The position numbers and the translations under genes are program-made. The notes below the pieces were generated by a model. That model was not told where the DNA came from, ran no database searches, and was given only the letters and a program-made list of their open reading frames with translations. Source: Chiua virens (Eukaryota; Basidiomycota; Agaricomycetes; Boletales; Boletaceae). Taken from it: a stretch of DNA of 64,000 bases. The stretch is taken from positions 2,790,001-2,854,000 of the forward strand of contig JAHNUO010000002.1 in assembly GCA_019787685.1 (NCBI GenBank). Reading direction: 5' to 3'. Every line of letters begins with the position of its first letter. Within the stretch, counting starts at the first letter, position 1. Below are positions 33,352 to 45,736 of the stretch, one piece after another.

Positions 33352-35725
33352 ATGCCTCCCACAACGAGTAACACCCCCACCCAGCCTCCCGTTTATGTAG
33401 TCGGTGCACAGCACCTATCGCGACCGCTCGTTTCCGCGGAGCACGTGAAAGGCACCTGCGCCTTCTTAGGGCATTCTATAACCTCAGGATCATCGTCGAG
33501 GACTGTAAGGACTACCGGATACCCGAGTACGCGAAGAAAATGAACAAAGAAGCTCGGTGGCGCTGGTTCGTGCGCTTCGCTGTCGAGAGGTAAGTCTCTC
33601 CCCCACGCATGATTTCGAGCCCCCGATCTCACCCTTTTGTGCTGGGTTTGATGTGACGGTTGATGATGAAGGTTCGAACGGTGGGTCGAGTCCCTGCAGT
33701 TCGTCCCGCTTGAAAAGTTCGTCCATAACCACATTCCGCCCGTGGATGTCTGGATGGTGTGGCACGCTTATTTGCTTAGTCCCTGGTAACTGCGCTCTGT
33801 ACTTGTGTTTCTCAATATATAGCTTACCATGTGGAAACTCAACAGTTGGTATGCCGAAGACTGTGAACGTCTGGCGATACTGCAGCAGTTGCGACTGCTC
33901 AATATGTTTGTTGTTGGATCGGTGGGTCTTCCTTATTCGCGTGATGGTGGAAATTGGGGTTCAGGGGTTTGGCACCAGATCAATATCGGCAAGGCGGTCA
34001 AACATAAACCAAGCAATCAAAGAATGGAAGCCTGGCATAAACAAACGGGGATGTATTTCAATCCATTCGAGGCCATGGCAAGCACAGACAATGCGGTGAA
34101 ACAACTGGAGTGTCCACGGTGTCGAACAACTTTATACGTTCGTGAGTGGTCACTATCCGTTGGAAGTCAAGGATGTTTAAGTGCTCGTCTGGTAGCATTC
34201 ATGAATGATTCCGGAACCGGTTTTGCAGAAGCAAATTTCTCGTTTACGTGTCCGCTTCCCGGGTGCAGGCTTCAAGTCACCCACGATAACCTTGCGGTTG
34301 CAAAGTTCGTACGTGATTTATCTGAAGGGGACGGAACACGGGAACACCTAGTTTCGTAAGAATCTGATATCCATGTCTGTATGGTTTTGAAGTGATGATT
34401 CGTGAGTGTAGTGGCAGCCTCTTCAACCCGTTGGGAAAGCGGGACGCTGGTCACGCGAAAGTCATTAAAGACCAGCTGATGCATTCTCCTTACTTCGCTG
34501 GACTGCGCCCTTCTGCACTCGACGAGCGACTCGATAGACTTGATCGGGTCAAGGAACTCAAGGAAAAGATTGGTTACTCACTGGACGGACTAAAGGAGGC
34601 TATATCAACCTCCTTGAGGAATTGCCCCGCTGCTTGGTGAGTCCTCCCAGTTCCTACTGGGTATTGATACAAGCAGTAACAAGTCGTCAGGGTGACCCGG
34701 ATTTTGAGTGCATATAGCAGTGGTAGCCCGTTTTCAGTTGACCTTGTAGACGCCGTAGGTTACTCTCGGTTAAGGAATACCTTTGATGTTGACCACTACA
34801 ACAGGTTCTGCGTCAATGTCAATTTACCATGCAACTGGAACAACTGGGTTGGCTGAAACCGGGCGCATTTCGCAAACGTGAGGTTCTAGACCACTCGATC
34901 ATGAGATATCATGCGTATGTATTCATTAGTCACTTCATTTAGCTCCGATGGATTGATTATCGGTCATCTTCCACAGCTTCTTAGATTTGATGGCTGTCCA
35001 CCCGAGCTCCATGTTTGTACCTACGCTGGACATCGACTTGATTTGGCATACACATCAACTCATGGCAAATCGGTACAGTATTGATTGCGAGATGTATGTC
35101 GGTCGTAATGTGGATCAGTGAGCTACCTTTTAAATGTGTCCCAAAAATTCTTACATCGTTCTTAGCGAAATGAGCGTCATAGATAGCCGCCTCTCTTCAG
35201 CATTCGATGGCACTTGTCGTGCGTGGAAGGCAAGTGGGACTTAGAATCCAGTTTATACCGGAATGAATCTACCATCTGACAATGACATCGATCCAGGCGC
35301 GCTTCCAGGCCCCATACATGCAATGCGGATGTCCTGTCCCAGACGAGACTTCCGTGCATAAACTTGTCCGATTCGTTCGGCATTATATCCGTGGCCGTTC
35401 ACAACTCCAGATAGACCTTCACCCGGAACACCTTCCAGCTACCCACCCGAGCACCCACAACGCTCTTCTCACCTTCCAAACCGTCTCCACTGGGACTAGT
35501 ATGTTCGATAAATTTCTCCGTTCTCATGGCAAGCGAAAAGAAGAGAAATTGCGGAGGTCACCCTCCCTGCCTCATCCCACGCGTATGTTGGGGTTCAACT
35601 TGAAGAGGACCGCGTCAACTCGCACGCAGTTAAAACCGGATTGGTTACCACCAATCCCATCTCCCACCTTGCCGGTGTATTTTGAAAAGGGAATGTCGCT
35701 AGTGGCAAATCCCTCCCGTTCATAG
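33352..35725 (+). CDS. GRDP-like (DUF1399) protein
   Basis: Stop at 35725. Typical family landmarks appear exon by exon: ARWRWFVRFAVERF.RWV, HNHIPPVDVWMVWHAYLLSPW (about 33730), YAEDCERLAILQQL, TGMYFNPFEAMAS, two Cys pairs in CPRCRTTLYV and FTCPLPGC, GSLFNPLGKRD, SVDLVGAVL, MRYHAFLDLMAVHPSSMFVPTLDIDLIWHTHQL (about 35000), a second WHTHQ-type motif with YSIDCEMYVGRNVDH, and a Cys-containing end. The WHAY and WHTHQ motifs define the glycine-rich domain-containing protein-like family of plants and fungi, whose biochemical role is not established. The start is uncertain: the ATG at 33352 opens PTTSNTPTQPP, but reaching the HLRLLRAFYNLRI exon at 33453 needs an intron or frame change that I could not place. 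Confidence 0.72.
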
Positions 35726-36055
35726 GATATGTCTTCGGTTATACTGATGGCCGATCCTCAATTAATTTATCGATGAGCTTGCTTCATGAATTTGGTCACG
35801 AGTTGGTCTTTGGATCTGGGCTTGAGCTACTTACGGTGGGTGCTACGCACCATCAACACACAACATTTCATATCATCGAAGGGATTAAAGTTTCATAGTT
35901 CAAACGTGATTTGTATGTGTATTACATATTCTGGCAGATGTATAACCTCCTATATTCACTGCATGGTTCGTAGGCATGCCAGTGCCGACGATCAGATTGA
36001 AGCCTCGAGTCTAATGATGTAGTACTAATCACGACTTAGTGGGAGCTACTGCCTA
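35726..36055. other. Convergent intergenic region
   Basis: Between the 3' ends of the GRDP-like gene and the terpene synthase gene. No gene seen. Confidence 0.45.
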
Positions 36056-37315
36056 CTAGAGGGACAATGCTGAATCCAACCTCAAAATCATATTTTTCTT
36101 GTCCTCATCATTCATGAATACCCTATAGCGAGGTGTGATAGCGGACCATTCCAAGTTCCCTACGACGAAGTCCATCATGCTATCCGCATAAATGGCAAGT
36201 TGCTGATCCAATCCTTGTCCAACCCCAGGTAGGTTCTTTTTACTCGTGGAAAAACGTTCAAGGGCTTCTCTGAATAGCTTCTCGACATAATCGAGTCTCC
36301 CCTGTAAATCGAGACCACGAGTCGCGGGGTCCGTCTGCATAGCAGTCAACGAGTTGTTCACTGCTCCATCGACGCTATATTCAGCCTTGAAAGAATAAAT
36401 ATCCTGGACAAAATATAAATCTAATTCAGGAGGAGGGGAAGAGAAAATAACTCACGTTCACAGTCCAGAACATGTCTAGTACACTGACTTCCATCTCCTG
36501 GATGACTGGATGATCCAACACGTCATCCGGAAGGGAGAGTCCCCGAGTAGACCTCATCAAAGTGAGACATGGACGAACAGCGCATGACTCGCGACGCGTG
36601 AGCGCGTAGGACTGTATGCCACGTGCCACTTCCTTTGCAGTGTGTTCCTCCCTGTCAAGCGCTTCTTGGATCATGCTCATCGCATAACTTTTGCATTCAT
36701 CCACAAATCTCTGCCAATGATAGGGCCCTACAACCGCCTTCATACTTGGCACTAATTCACTGGACTTGAGTTGACTTCACAAGACAGAAGGAGTGATTGG
36801 CTCCGACCCACCTAAGCATAACTTTGAAGAACGGATGGATAGAGCTTTCCCTTTGTAGTTCGCCAGAGCTAGACAGTATTTTGATCCACGTTTCTGCCAG
36901 AGTAGTAGCATCCGTGCTAGAAGCGTTGTCACTGGCGCGAGCAAGTCAGCACTTATGCATACGAATGATGAATGCGCATATTGATACGTACGTCCATACT
37001 TCTAATATGTAGGCGGCGGTCATATAGTCTACAATCCCCCTTAGTTGCTGGCATGATGCGAGCGGCCAAGTTAAAGCCACGAAGTGAGGTACATTGGCAC
37101 GTTGGAGAACCTATTCTCAGGGAAATTTAAGTCTACTTATGCGCCCCGGGGCCCGAGGAGCAGATACTTACTGTGGAATACTGAGTGCCAAACTTCTCCT
37201 TCGCCCACACATTGAAACCTGTCTCTGCCTCCCTGAAGTGGGGGCTGACCTGACCACTCGGCTTCTGAGGGAGGAAGATGGATAAGTCAGGGAGGCGATA
37301 CGCTGTTGTAGTCAT
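36056..37315 (-). CDS. Class I terpene synthase (basidiomycete type)
   Basis: Start ATG at 37315 (MTTTAYRLPDLSIFLPQK), stop at 36056, about six introns. N-terminal YRLPDL..F and PHFREAETGFNVWAKEKF are typical of fungal sesquiterpene-type cyclases. The aspartate-rich position reads GIVDYMTAAYILEVWTD (about 37000-37060), so E-V-W-T-D stands where DDxxD or DExxD is usual. The second metal motif is complete: an intron joins WTVN to DIYSFKAEYS, giving N-D-I-Y-S-F-K-A-E, the NSE consensus (about 36400-36460). An Arg/Tyr motif follows near the C-terminus (WSAITPRYRVF), the usual RY pair. Family enzymes cyclise farnesyl or geranylgeranyl diphosphate with Mg2+. Next to it, same strand, lies a GGPP synthase. 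Product cannot be told from sequence. Confidence 0.85.
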
Positions 37316-38145
37316 TGGGGAGAGATCTGCTGTTAGCGTGGTGCACGACAAGGATATAGATGTCCGTCTTCGCCTGTCGTATTATATATAATATACCGCA
37401 TGTAATCTCAGAAACGAAACATCTTCGGTGGCAGTAGTTGATTCATTGAAGGCGATGCATTGCAAATGGAATGGAATGGGGTGCCTGTCAGACAGAAGTT
37501 CTGGCATTTCCTCTGACAAATAATATCAGGACAGTTCTACAAGTGAGGCATTGACGACGAGCCACAGGCTCAGCTGCTGGATTTTCCGTTTGGGCAAGTA
37601 GTAGTGGCAGTGGGTCACGTGCATAATCTCTATGGGGCCGTTGCACATCCAAGGAACAAATACGTCATGAGCATTGCTGCAATCAAGAAGATCAGTGGGG
37701 ATATTCGATGAGATTGCATGGTTGACGCGGCCTTCATGATGAGCAATTTGCGGGTGAGTTGGTTCTTCGAGTAACGAAAGCCTCAATGCAAAATATGCGG
37801 CCAATGATTGGGAAGGGCGAGGTCCTTGAAATTGCTATCAAGGGCAATAAATTCTCATCAGCAGATTACGAGCCATTCAGATTGACGGTCAAGAACCATG
37901 CACGACAACTAATTGGGTGCGCAAATGTCAGTTTCAACCAAATCGGTCGCTAATGAATAGGACGAGAACATGTTTATTGGTATATGTGGGTCTGCCAACA
38001 GCTCACCAGATGGCGAGCAATTACGATGAATATGTGCATTTCCGATGATTATCGCTCGTTTCACTTTCCCGTGATGAGGAATGTAGTATTCCTGTATCCC
38101 AGGCACACATTGGCAGCACTAGCACATCAACTGATCCCAGCTGTC
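37316..38145. other. Region between terpene synthase and GGPP synthase genes
   Basis: Contains the terpene synthase promoter. A minus-strand frame of 92 residues (37526-37804) has the segment NAHDVFVPWMCNGPIEIMHV but no recognisable family and no support from splice sites. TATA-like run TATTATATATAATATA near 37380 lies 65 bp upstream of the terpene synthase start. Confidence 0.45.
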
Positions 38146-39603
38146 TCAAACTACCGCTAATGTATTGATAATCGCCTCCAATGTGGGGTTCCCGCCAAGT
38201 CTCGTCACTTCTGCACGCGCCTGTGATTCTAGCGAACGTAGTGCACTAAGGGTATATTCAAATGAATGTGTCACTTCTTTGAGGTACGAGATTGTGTGGC
38301 GCTTGAGCGTCGTGTCCTTGGTTCTTTGACGAAGGATATCTGTAAGAGTGACACATTCAACTAACCGTACCAGTGGATTGTAAAACCTCGTTCATACTTA
38401 TAATGTATGTCTGGTTAGGGCTTTCCCTGATACCGTGGATGATTGGGAACGAAAACTTGCCCTCTTCCAGGTCTTCCGCAAATCCCTTCTGTTCCGTGTA
38501 CTGAACAATGATGTGAATGAGGTAAGTCGCCCAAAACGATTTCACTGACTGTGTCACTGTGTAAGTTCATGTAGTCGTCACGAATCTGGAACCAGATACC
38601 CAACAACTCTACAAGTGGGACATAATGTCTAACGGATATTAATCCAAGTCAGCGAGCTTCTTGTGACATTTTTTTCAACTCACATGTCACTCGCAGTATT
38701 GACTGTAGAACATTCTACCATCAATCTGATTGCAATCCGCAACAGCCCTCCCGTTTCTGATCGCGATCGGATGAGCAAGGTGTCCGCTTCCCCCTTTTTT
38801 CTGACGAATACTCACTTTCTTTCACCATTTGTATATATTCTCCCTCTGTAGGACAGCGAAGGTGGTCACGCCAAAATAGTTCTCGGCCCTGGCCACAGTG
38901 CAGGGCCAACATTTCATCTGGCCAAGAAACGTCTCGAAGAAACGTCTCAGTACGACTAATAGGATGACTCACCGTTCAGGATTCGAACAACGCGATTCAC
39001 AGAATTGGAGATATTCCAGTAGGGCAGGCAGAGGTTGTGAATATGCGGCCATTGGACGCGAATCATACCAGGAATCTTCATGACTTGTTGATACGCAAGA
39101 AAATAGACGTAGTTCGCGGAATTGATGGTTTGGGCCACGCCATAAATCTTATGGGCAACTGTAAATGGCCCGCCAGCGTGAGAGATACATGTTCAAAAGC
39201 TTGATGTGCCATACCTGGCTTGCCTCTCCTCAGTGCCGAGTCGTCTTCAATATCGTCCACTCTGTAACATGTCAGTACTTGTCGTGCAAGCAACTTGAAG
39301 GAATTCAATTTACAAAAGACTCGCGTTGTGGAGAAGTTCTATTGTTTGAACTATTGCCTTGAGCTGAACGGAAGGTACCCTAAGCCAGTGGTTAAGAGCC
39401 TGGATGAGTTGGTTGCGGAATCCTTTCCCGGGAGAAGATGATACGTATGTGTAAGGTTCGAGTAATTCCTAGACCTAAGTGTCAAAGAAGCCGTCAAGGC
39501 CCGAAGGGGTCTGGAAACACACCTGGGCCGCTTCCTGCTCCTGATATACATGTGTAGGCATCGATAAGGATGCGAGAACATTGTCAATCAGCGGGTGGTT
39601 CAT
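38146..39603 (-). CDS. Geranylgeranyl diphosphate synthase
   Basis: Start ATG at 39603 ([15 protein letters not shown]), stop at 38146, about seven introns. All prenyltransferase landmarks are visible: [16 protein letters not shown], the first Asp-rich motif [17 protein letters not shown] (about 39230-39260), [41 protein letters not shown] (about 38860-38900), [12 protein letters not shown], the second motif [13 protein letters not shown] (about 38570-38600), and [20 protein letters not shown]. The pattern fits fungal E,E,E-GGPP synthases (about 320 residues), which condense isopentenyl diphosphate with farnesyl diphosphate. Being directly upstream of a terpene synthase on the same strand suggests a dedicated precursor supply, though a housekeeping role is also possible. 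Confidence 0.92.
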
Positions 39604-41340
39604 GGTACTAAGTGTTTGGATCATTCATACTATCTGTTCCATGATCAGTGCACCTATCGCCTACCGAATGAAAATCAAATGCTTGATATTGGTGGGTTAC
39701 CGGATACACTCCGATCGTACTGAGGTCAACGGTGGTGTGATTCAAGTTTCGTCGATTGCAAAGGTTACATGCCAATCTTGTTTTCTTACCCGCGGCGCGC
39801 CGCCGCGGGTTTTGAGTAATTCGAGTAACCTCACTGATTCAGGTCCCTGCGGGGAAAGTGACAAGCGGTTACTACATAGCATCGTAGATACCCATACGTG
39901 CAAATCCTGAGTCGACACGTTGGAAGAAGTTGGTCTGAAACCCGACGTTACATTTTTGGGAAGCGACGAATAACATTTATATAATAGTGCCTTCGTCATA
40001 TACGTCGTCCAAATGTGTGATAATGCGTTATGTTGTCGTGGGAGCTCGCTCAGCATTCAAATATTCAGATCTCAGATACCAGTGGCACAGCCGACGTTAC
40101 TTTTTTGGAAGCGACGGGCAGAGCCTCGGCGAAACAACGCTTCCGGTAACGTCTGAAACGTTAAGTGCCGCGACGAGGGCATCTGGTCACGCTGACAACG
40201 TGACTCGATGCAATAGTCTTTGACTGAAGATTTCAGACTCGTCGGTGAGCGTAGTGAGGGCACCCTAAATGGATGGTTTGTCCGAGACTGATTATGTAAT
40301 GATTTCTTGCTAAGTACTGCAGTACACAAAGTTTACGCCAAAATTTAGTGAGACGTTCGGATGGTTCGGACCTAGTAGGTCGCATCTTATATAATCTCAT
40401 GATAGGCATGATAAATTTAGGATCTGTGTTATGGTTATCAGATTTACAGAAAATAATCCCTAAATTTACCCGAGGTCAACTGAGCTCAAATCCTGGTCGT
40501 CTGTATTTCCCTAAATCCTTACGGGAAGTCACCCATTGTTCCCTCACTACTTCCCTGCACCCGGTGTAGCACCGTGACTGTTCATGTGCCAGTGGATCAA
40601 GTTTAATACCTCACTCAGGCTATGTCCTCCCTACAAAATGGCAGTCATTTCATATTTTCGTTGTGACGGGGGAGATCCTACTAGTATGTGCAGATGTTAT
40701 GTAAACATACTTGCGCGTCCCGTCATGAGCTCAGATGACTTTTACTCCAGCCCCGACAGCCATAGATATCACCTGATGTGAGAAATACGACGGTGTATGA
40801 GATCATCTGATTTGCTTATAGCTCATCATAGCTCATCATATCTCGTATAACTTGATTTGACCAGATCCAGAAACACAATATTCATCTCAATTGATCCGTT
40901 TCTGCTGTAGCCTACACGGGTGTGATAACAAATAGTAGGCTGCGACAGCCAAAAGCATATCCGATGATACTGAAACAGAACCGAAACAAGCGACGGGTAG
41001 TACGGAGGCCTCGAAACGACAGCGAAGGCGAGGGGCCAAAGGCAATTCAGAAATAATGGCAACACGAAAATGAGGGCGAGGAACTGCAGGCGATCTAGAG
41101 ACAATGATGAAACGAAAATAAGAGCAGAAGAAATGATTTGGGTTGATCAGAAGCACCACAGGAGATCAGGCCTCAGGAATGGTGACGAAGTAAAAACGAG
41201 AGCAGAGGGAGTGATTTGAGCGAGGGACTGCAGGTGATCAGAAACGACGACGAAGCGAAAACAAAAATGGCGGAACTGATTTGGGTGAGTCTCATTTCCG
41301 TCTAAATACAGACGCAATCCGCAATAAAGTGTTCCAAAGA
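39604..41340. other. Gene-poor region with inverted and direct repeats
   Basis: No gene recognised over 1.7 kb. Contains a perfect GC-rich hairpin (39788-39810, 10-nt arms around CGC), two near-identical 25-nt direct repeats at 39943-39968 and 40091-40116 (core GACGTTAC, then AAGCGACG), and at 41180-41290 several copies of GATCAGAAACGACGACGAAG-like sequence. May be remnants of a small DNA transposon. Confidence 0.45.
39788..39810. repeat. GC-rich perfect hairpin
   Basis: Arms ACCCGCGGCG and CGCCGCGGGT separated by CGC, in an otherwise balanced-composition region. No T-run follows and no gene ends here. Confidence 0.8.
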
Positions 41341-42295
41341 TCAGTTAAGTAGTAAATAAATTCAACGTTACCTCTGCGTTGTGAAGTAGAGGGACGAGTA
41401 ATAGGCCGGAGTCTGCCCCTCCACTGGCAACACGCGGGATATCAAAGTAGGTGGGATATGAGCCAACATAATCCTCCAATGCAAGGGGCTGAGGGAACCC
41501 CGCCGTGCAAGATGTTCAGGGCCTGTTCGTTGTACAGGATAGCAAACTCCCTAGAATAATTTGGTGAACGATCAAAGACAACGCCGAGATACACTCACTT
41601 GGTTCCGGGGGTTCTGATGATCCTTATAGAAGTCGGTAGCTGGAGCTCGACGACGTGAAGGGTCTTCAGCGGACGGGTAACTTACTTTCCTCAAAGTCTT
41701 TCTGTGTCGAATGCGTTGTCTGGGCTCCCACAATGAAAATTAGATGGTCATGAAGCCACGACTTGTATATATGCGCTTCTTTTCGTGCATACATATATTC
41801 AACGATACGCTGAGGGTCGAAAATTACTCACCAGTATGAGATGAGTAGCATCCGGAACGCGTGGGCAGGTTCGTATAGGAGGTACTGACCCAAGAAAGGC
41901 TGTGGAAGAGCGAGATGGAGATTATTTACGAGCGTGGAGGCCGCCTTGGAGTTCTATTAGTAAAGCACCAGCGGGTCAAAAGATAATGATTCAGTTGCGT
42001 GGCGAGTAGTTGAGACAAACCTGGCAGCGAATGAATGTGCAGGTACCGCCCTTGGAAAAGGTGTTCGATGTGGGACAGTGGGATGGCAAGAGGAGAGTCG
42101 CCATCAGCCAAGGAGTCAGACATCACGAAAGATTCTTGCGCACCTTGCGAAGCGGTTAGATGCTCGTGTCCTGGAGGATGACATCGTGGGCATCGTGGAC
42201 ACTACTAGTGCCTTCGTCAGCAGAAATGTTGCGTGGTGCGAAGCTGCAATGTTTGCCTTCAGGTTAGAGGAGAAAGTTTGGAGAAAAGATTCATA
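41341..42295 (-). CDS. Unrecognised spliced gene (tentative)
   Basis: On the minus strand several coding-like exons with splice signals appear in order: PLAIPLSHIEHLFQGRYLHI HSLP (42000-42090), then after an intron ending ACTAATAG the exon SKAASTLVNNLHLALPQPFL GQYLLYEPAHAFRMLLISYW (41845-41950) followed by GTGAGT, then EYMYARKEAHIYKSWLHDHL IFIVGAQTTHSTQKDFEE (41690-41810), EFAILYNEQALNILHGGVP (about 41500-41560) and DYVGSYPTYFDIPRVASGGA (41380-41460). The protein looks soluble and globular with many aromatic residues. I do not recognise the family. Start and stop positions are approximate. Confidence 0.4.
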
Positions 42296-42718
42296 ATGAG
42301 CGCCCCATGAGCGACCAATTTTGTAGGCATGTAGGCATAGTGCACTACTGACATCATGATAGAGCTCGAGGTGTATTTAGAAACGTAGTGGACTCGGAAC
42401 CTGGGGGAATGAAGTTGTAAAGGGGACACAAACGTGACTGCAAGGATTAAACGAGTTGGAGTTCCAAGAGCAACATGGCGCAGTCACATCTAATGGACAA
42501 ATATGCCCTGTGTATTGGCGTTACAATTGCAACGCGTCTTTGCACGTCGTTGTCGTCGACAGTGTGTAAGGCGTGGACGGCGAGATAGTATAGTATCGGG
42601 CTTTGAATTGGACTTGAGATAGGCTTACCTGATATAGAATGTATTTCCCATCACGCACTGCGACGTGAAGCGTGGCACGTCCATATCTCGCTCTTAAGCT
42701 TCATCCTCGCCTAGAACA

Positions 42719-45700
42719 ATGTTGTTCGACGTATCCGTGAGTGCTTTAATGTGTGTTCATGGTGGAAACTAATATGATACTAGCGTAAACTATTCTCTCG
42801 ATCCGACCGTGTCAAAGGCACTGACTTTCACCCTACCGAGCCCTGGCTACTGACTGGCCTTTACAACGGCTCTGTTAACATTTACAACCACGAGACAGGT
42901 GCCTTAGTGAAGACGTTCGAGGTGTCCAACGTTCCCGTTCGCTGTGTCAAGTTCATTCCGCGCAAAAACTGGTTCGTCGCTGGTTCGGACGACTTTCAGC
43001 TTCGCGTCTTCAATTACAACACACACGAGAAAGTCATTTCGTTTGAGGCCCACCCGGATTATATCCGATGTCTTGCAGTCCATCCAACGGCGAGTATCGT
43101 CTTGACAGGCAGTGACGACATGACCATCAAGGCTTGGGATTGGGATAAACAGTGGAAGTGCATTCAGGTCCGTCTTCTCGGTTCTTCATATGAACGATTT
43201 CATGTATATATGCGATGGTATCTAATGCTTTTCTTTTTTGATTTGATAGGCATACGAGGGCCACACTCACTACATCATGAACATCACGTTTAACTCCAAA
43301 GACGCCAACACGTTTGCGTCTGCTTGTCTCGATCGGACAGTCAAGATGTGGTCCCTCGGTTCTGGGACTGCCAACTTCACGATGGATGCTCACGACAAGG
43401 GGGTGAACTATGTCGATTTCTATCCTGGACCTGACAAGCCGTACCTCGTAACGACGGGCGACGACAAGACCATCAAGGTATGGGACTACCTGAGCAAAAG
43501 CTGCGTCCAAACGATGGAAGGTCACACCAATAATCCCTCTTTCGCGGTCTTCCATCCCAATTTGCCAATTATCATCAGCGGGAGCGAAGATGGAACAATC
43601 AAGATCTGGAACAGCAACACGTATCGACTAGAAAATACGCTGAGCTATGCGTTGGAGCGGGCGTGGTGCGTGGCGCTGCGAAGAGACGCGAACGAGGTCG
43701 CTGTCGGATTCGATGAGGGTGTCGTCGTCATCAAAGTGCGTGTATGCATGCGCAAAAATGTCGCCTTCTTGAACCATATTATTTAGCTTGGCCGGGATGA
43801 GCCATCGTTCAGTATGGATCCCACTGGAAAGCTCATCTATACGCGCAACCAAGTCGTTCTCTCGGGTAATTTGCAAAGTCTTTCAGACGACGCGACTGCG
43901 GAAGGAAACCGCATCCCTCTCTCCATCAAAGAACTCGGCACGACAGAGATATTTGCGACGAATCTGATTCACTCCCCCAACGGACGGTTCGTAACGGTTG
44001 TCGGAGACGGCGAGTACATCATATACACGGCACTTGCATGGAGGAACAAGTCGTTTGGAAATGGTCTGTCGTTTGCTTGGGCAGGCGACTCAAATACGTA
44101 CGCGGTATTGGAGAGTAAGTTGAAGTTGAAGGTTTACAAGAACTTCAAAGAGAGGGGTGGCGCAGGGATAAAAGGCTCCGGAAGCTGGTCGATCGATGGG
44201 GTACACGGTGGCCCGCTACTAGGTGCGCGAGGCAAAGGATTTGCTGTTTTTTGGGACTGGGAGAGTGGAGAGATTGTTAGACGGATAGACGTCGACGCTA
44301 AAAATGTAGGATCTTCCTTCTTGCTATTCGGAGAGGCATTTACTGATAATATGTCCGAAGATCTATTGGTCAGGAACAGGATCCTTGGTAGCAATCACTT
44401 CTGATGAATCATTCTACATTCTGCGCTTCGACCGGGGTGCATATCAAGCAAAACTCGAGGAGGGCGTGGAGATTACGGATGAGGGTGTCGAAGAGGCTTT
44501 CGATGTTGTTTCTGAGGTCTCGGACAGGTGAGATTTCTTGCGATCGTGCTGGTAGCTCATCTCACATCACTCGCAGCGTCATGACGGCGAAATGGGTTGG
44601 GGATTGTTTCATATATACTACGGCGGGCAACCGAGTCAATTATTTTGTTGGCAACGAATCCTATACCATCAGCCCATCGGACATGTATGTTGCATTCTCT
44701 TATATTATTTTATCCTAACTAATGTTGCGGTTCCAGCCCCTTGTACATTCTTGGCTACATACCAGCACACAACCGAGTGTACCTCTCGGACAAGGACATG
44801 AATATCTACAGCTATGCGCTGTCCTTGAGTGTGGTGGAGTACCAAACCGCGGTTCTCCGTAGCGACATGGATGCCGCTGCTGAGCTCTTGCCTACGTTAC
44901 CTAAGGAACAACTGAACAAAGTTGCCCGGTTCCTCGAGGGTCGAGGTTAGTCAATCTTCCTGTGTCGTGAAATGTCATCGATCCATGTGACATAATATCA
45001 CAGACCTCAAGGAACTTGCGATGCAAATTACCAACGACCCAGACCACAAGTTTGATCTGTCGCTGCAGCTCGACGACCTCGACGCTGCCGTCGAAATTGC
45101 GCGCTCGGTACCCGAGAACGAAGCGGAGACCAAATGGAAGGCACTGGGAGACCGTGCATTGGCAGTATGGCGATTCGATCTCGCACGGGAAGCGTTTGAG
45201 CGAGCGAACGACCTGAGTGCACTGATGCTCCTATTGCTTTCGACAGGCGACAGGGAGGGACTAGAACGACTTGCCACGACCGCTGGTGAGCTTTCTTGAG
45301 TTATTTTCATCACTCCTTACTGAGGGTGTTCTTCCCTTGTATGGGGATGTTGCAGAACAAAAGGGGGCCAATAATTTGGCATTTGCAACCTTTTTTCAGT
45401 TGGGGGATACGAAGGCATGTGTGGACCTACTTGTGAAGACGAACCGAGCCCCAGAAGCGGCGTTGTTCGCTCGAACGTATGCACCCAGGTGAGGAAGTCA
45501 ACCGTGGTAACATGGATACTAAACGGATCTATGTCTTTTCTTCAAGTCTGGCACCGCAGGCAGTGGATGTGTGGCGAGGCGAGCTACGGAGTAAAAACAA
45601 ATCGAAAGTCGCTGTAGCTGTCGCACATCCTACTGAGAACAAGGAGCTGTTTGAGGAGGGGTGGGAAGAGACGCTGGGTCGCGAGGAAGAGTTACGATCG

Positions 45701-45736
45701 CTGCTAAATGGAGATGCAATCGAGGTGGCAAGTTGA
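42719..45736 (+). CDS. SEC27: Coatomer subunit beta' (beta'-COP)
   Basis: Start ATG at 42719; the first exon is only MLFDVS, joined to [20 protein letters not shown]. Stop at 45736, about nine introns. The N-terminal WD40 propeller is unmistakable: [95 protein letters not shown] and [12 protein letters not shown]. The second propeller and the alpha-solenoid follow ([81 protein letters not shown]). Total about 840 residues, as in other fungi. Part of the COPI coat for Golgi-to-ER transport; binds KKxx cargo signals. The usual long C-terminal acidic extension is short here. Confidence 0.96.

Noticed and set aside
37526..37804. 92-residue minus-strand ORF between the terpenoid genes
   Set aside because: No family signature and no splice context; kept only as a note.
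40460..40520. Possible tRNA T-arm (GCTCAAATCCTGG)
   Set aside because: No matching acceptor stem, D-arm or anticodon arm could be folded around it.
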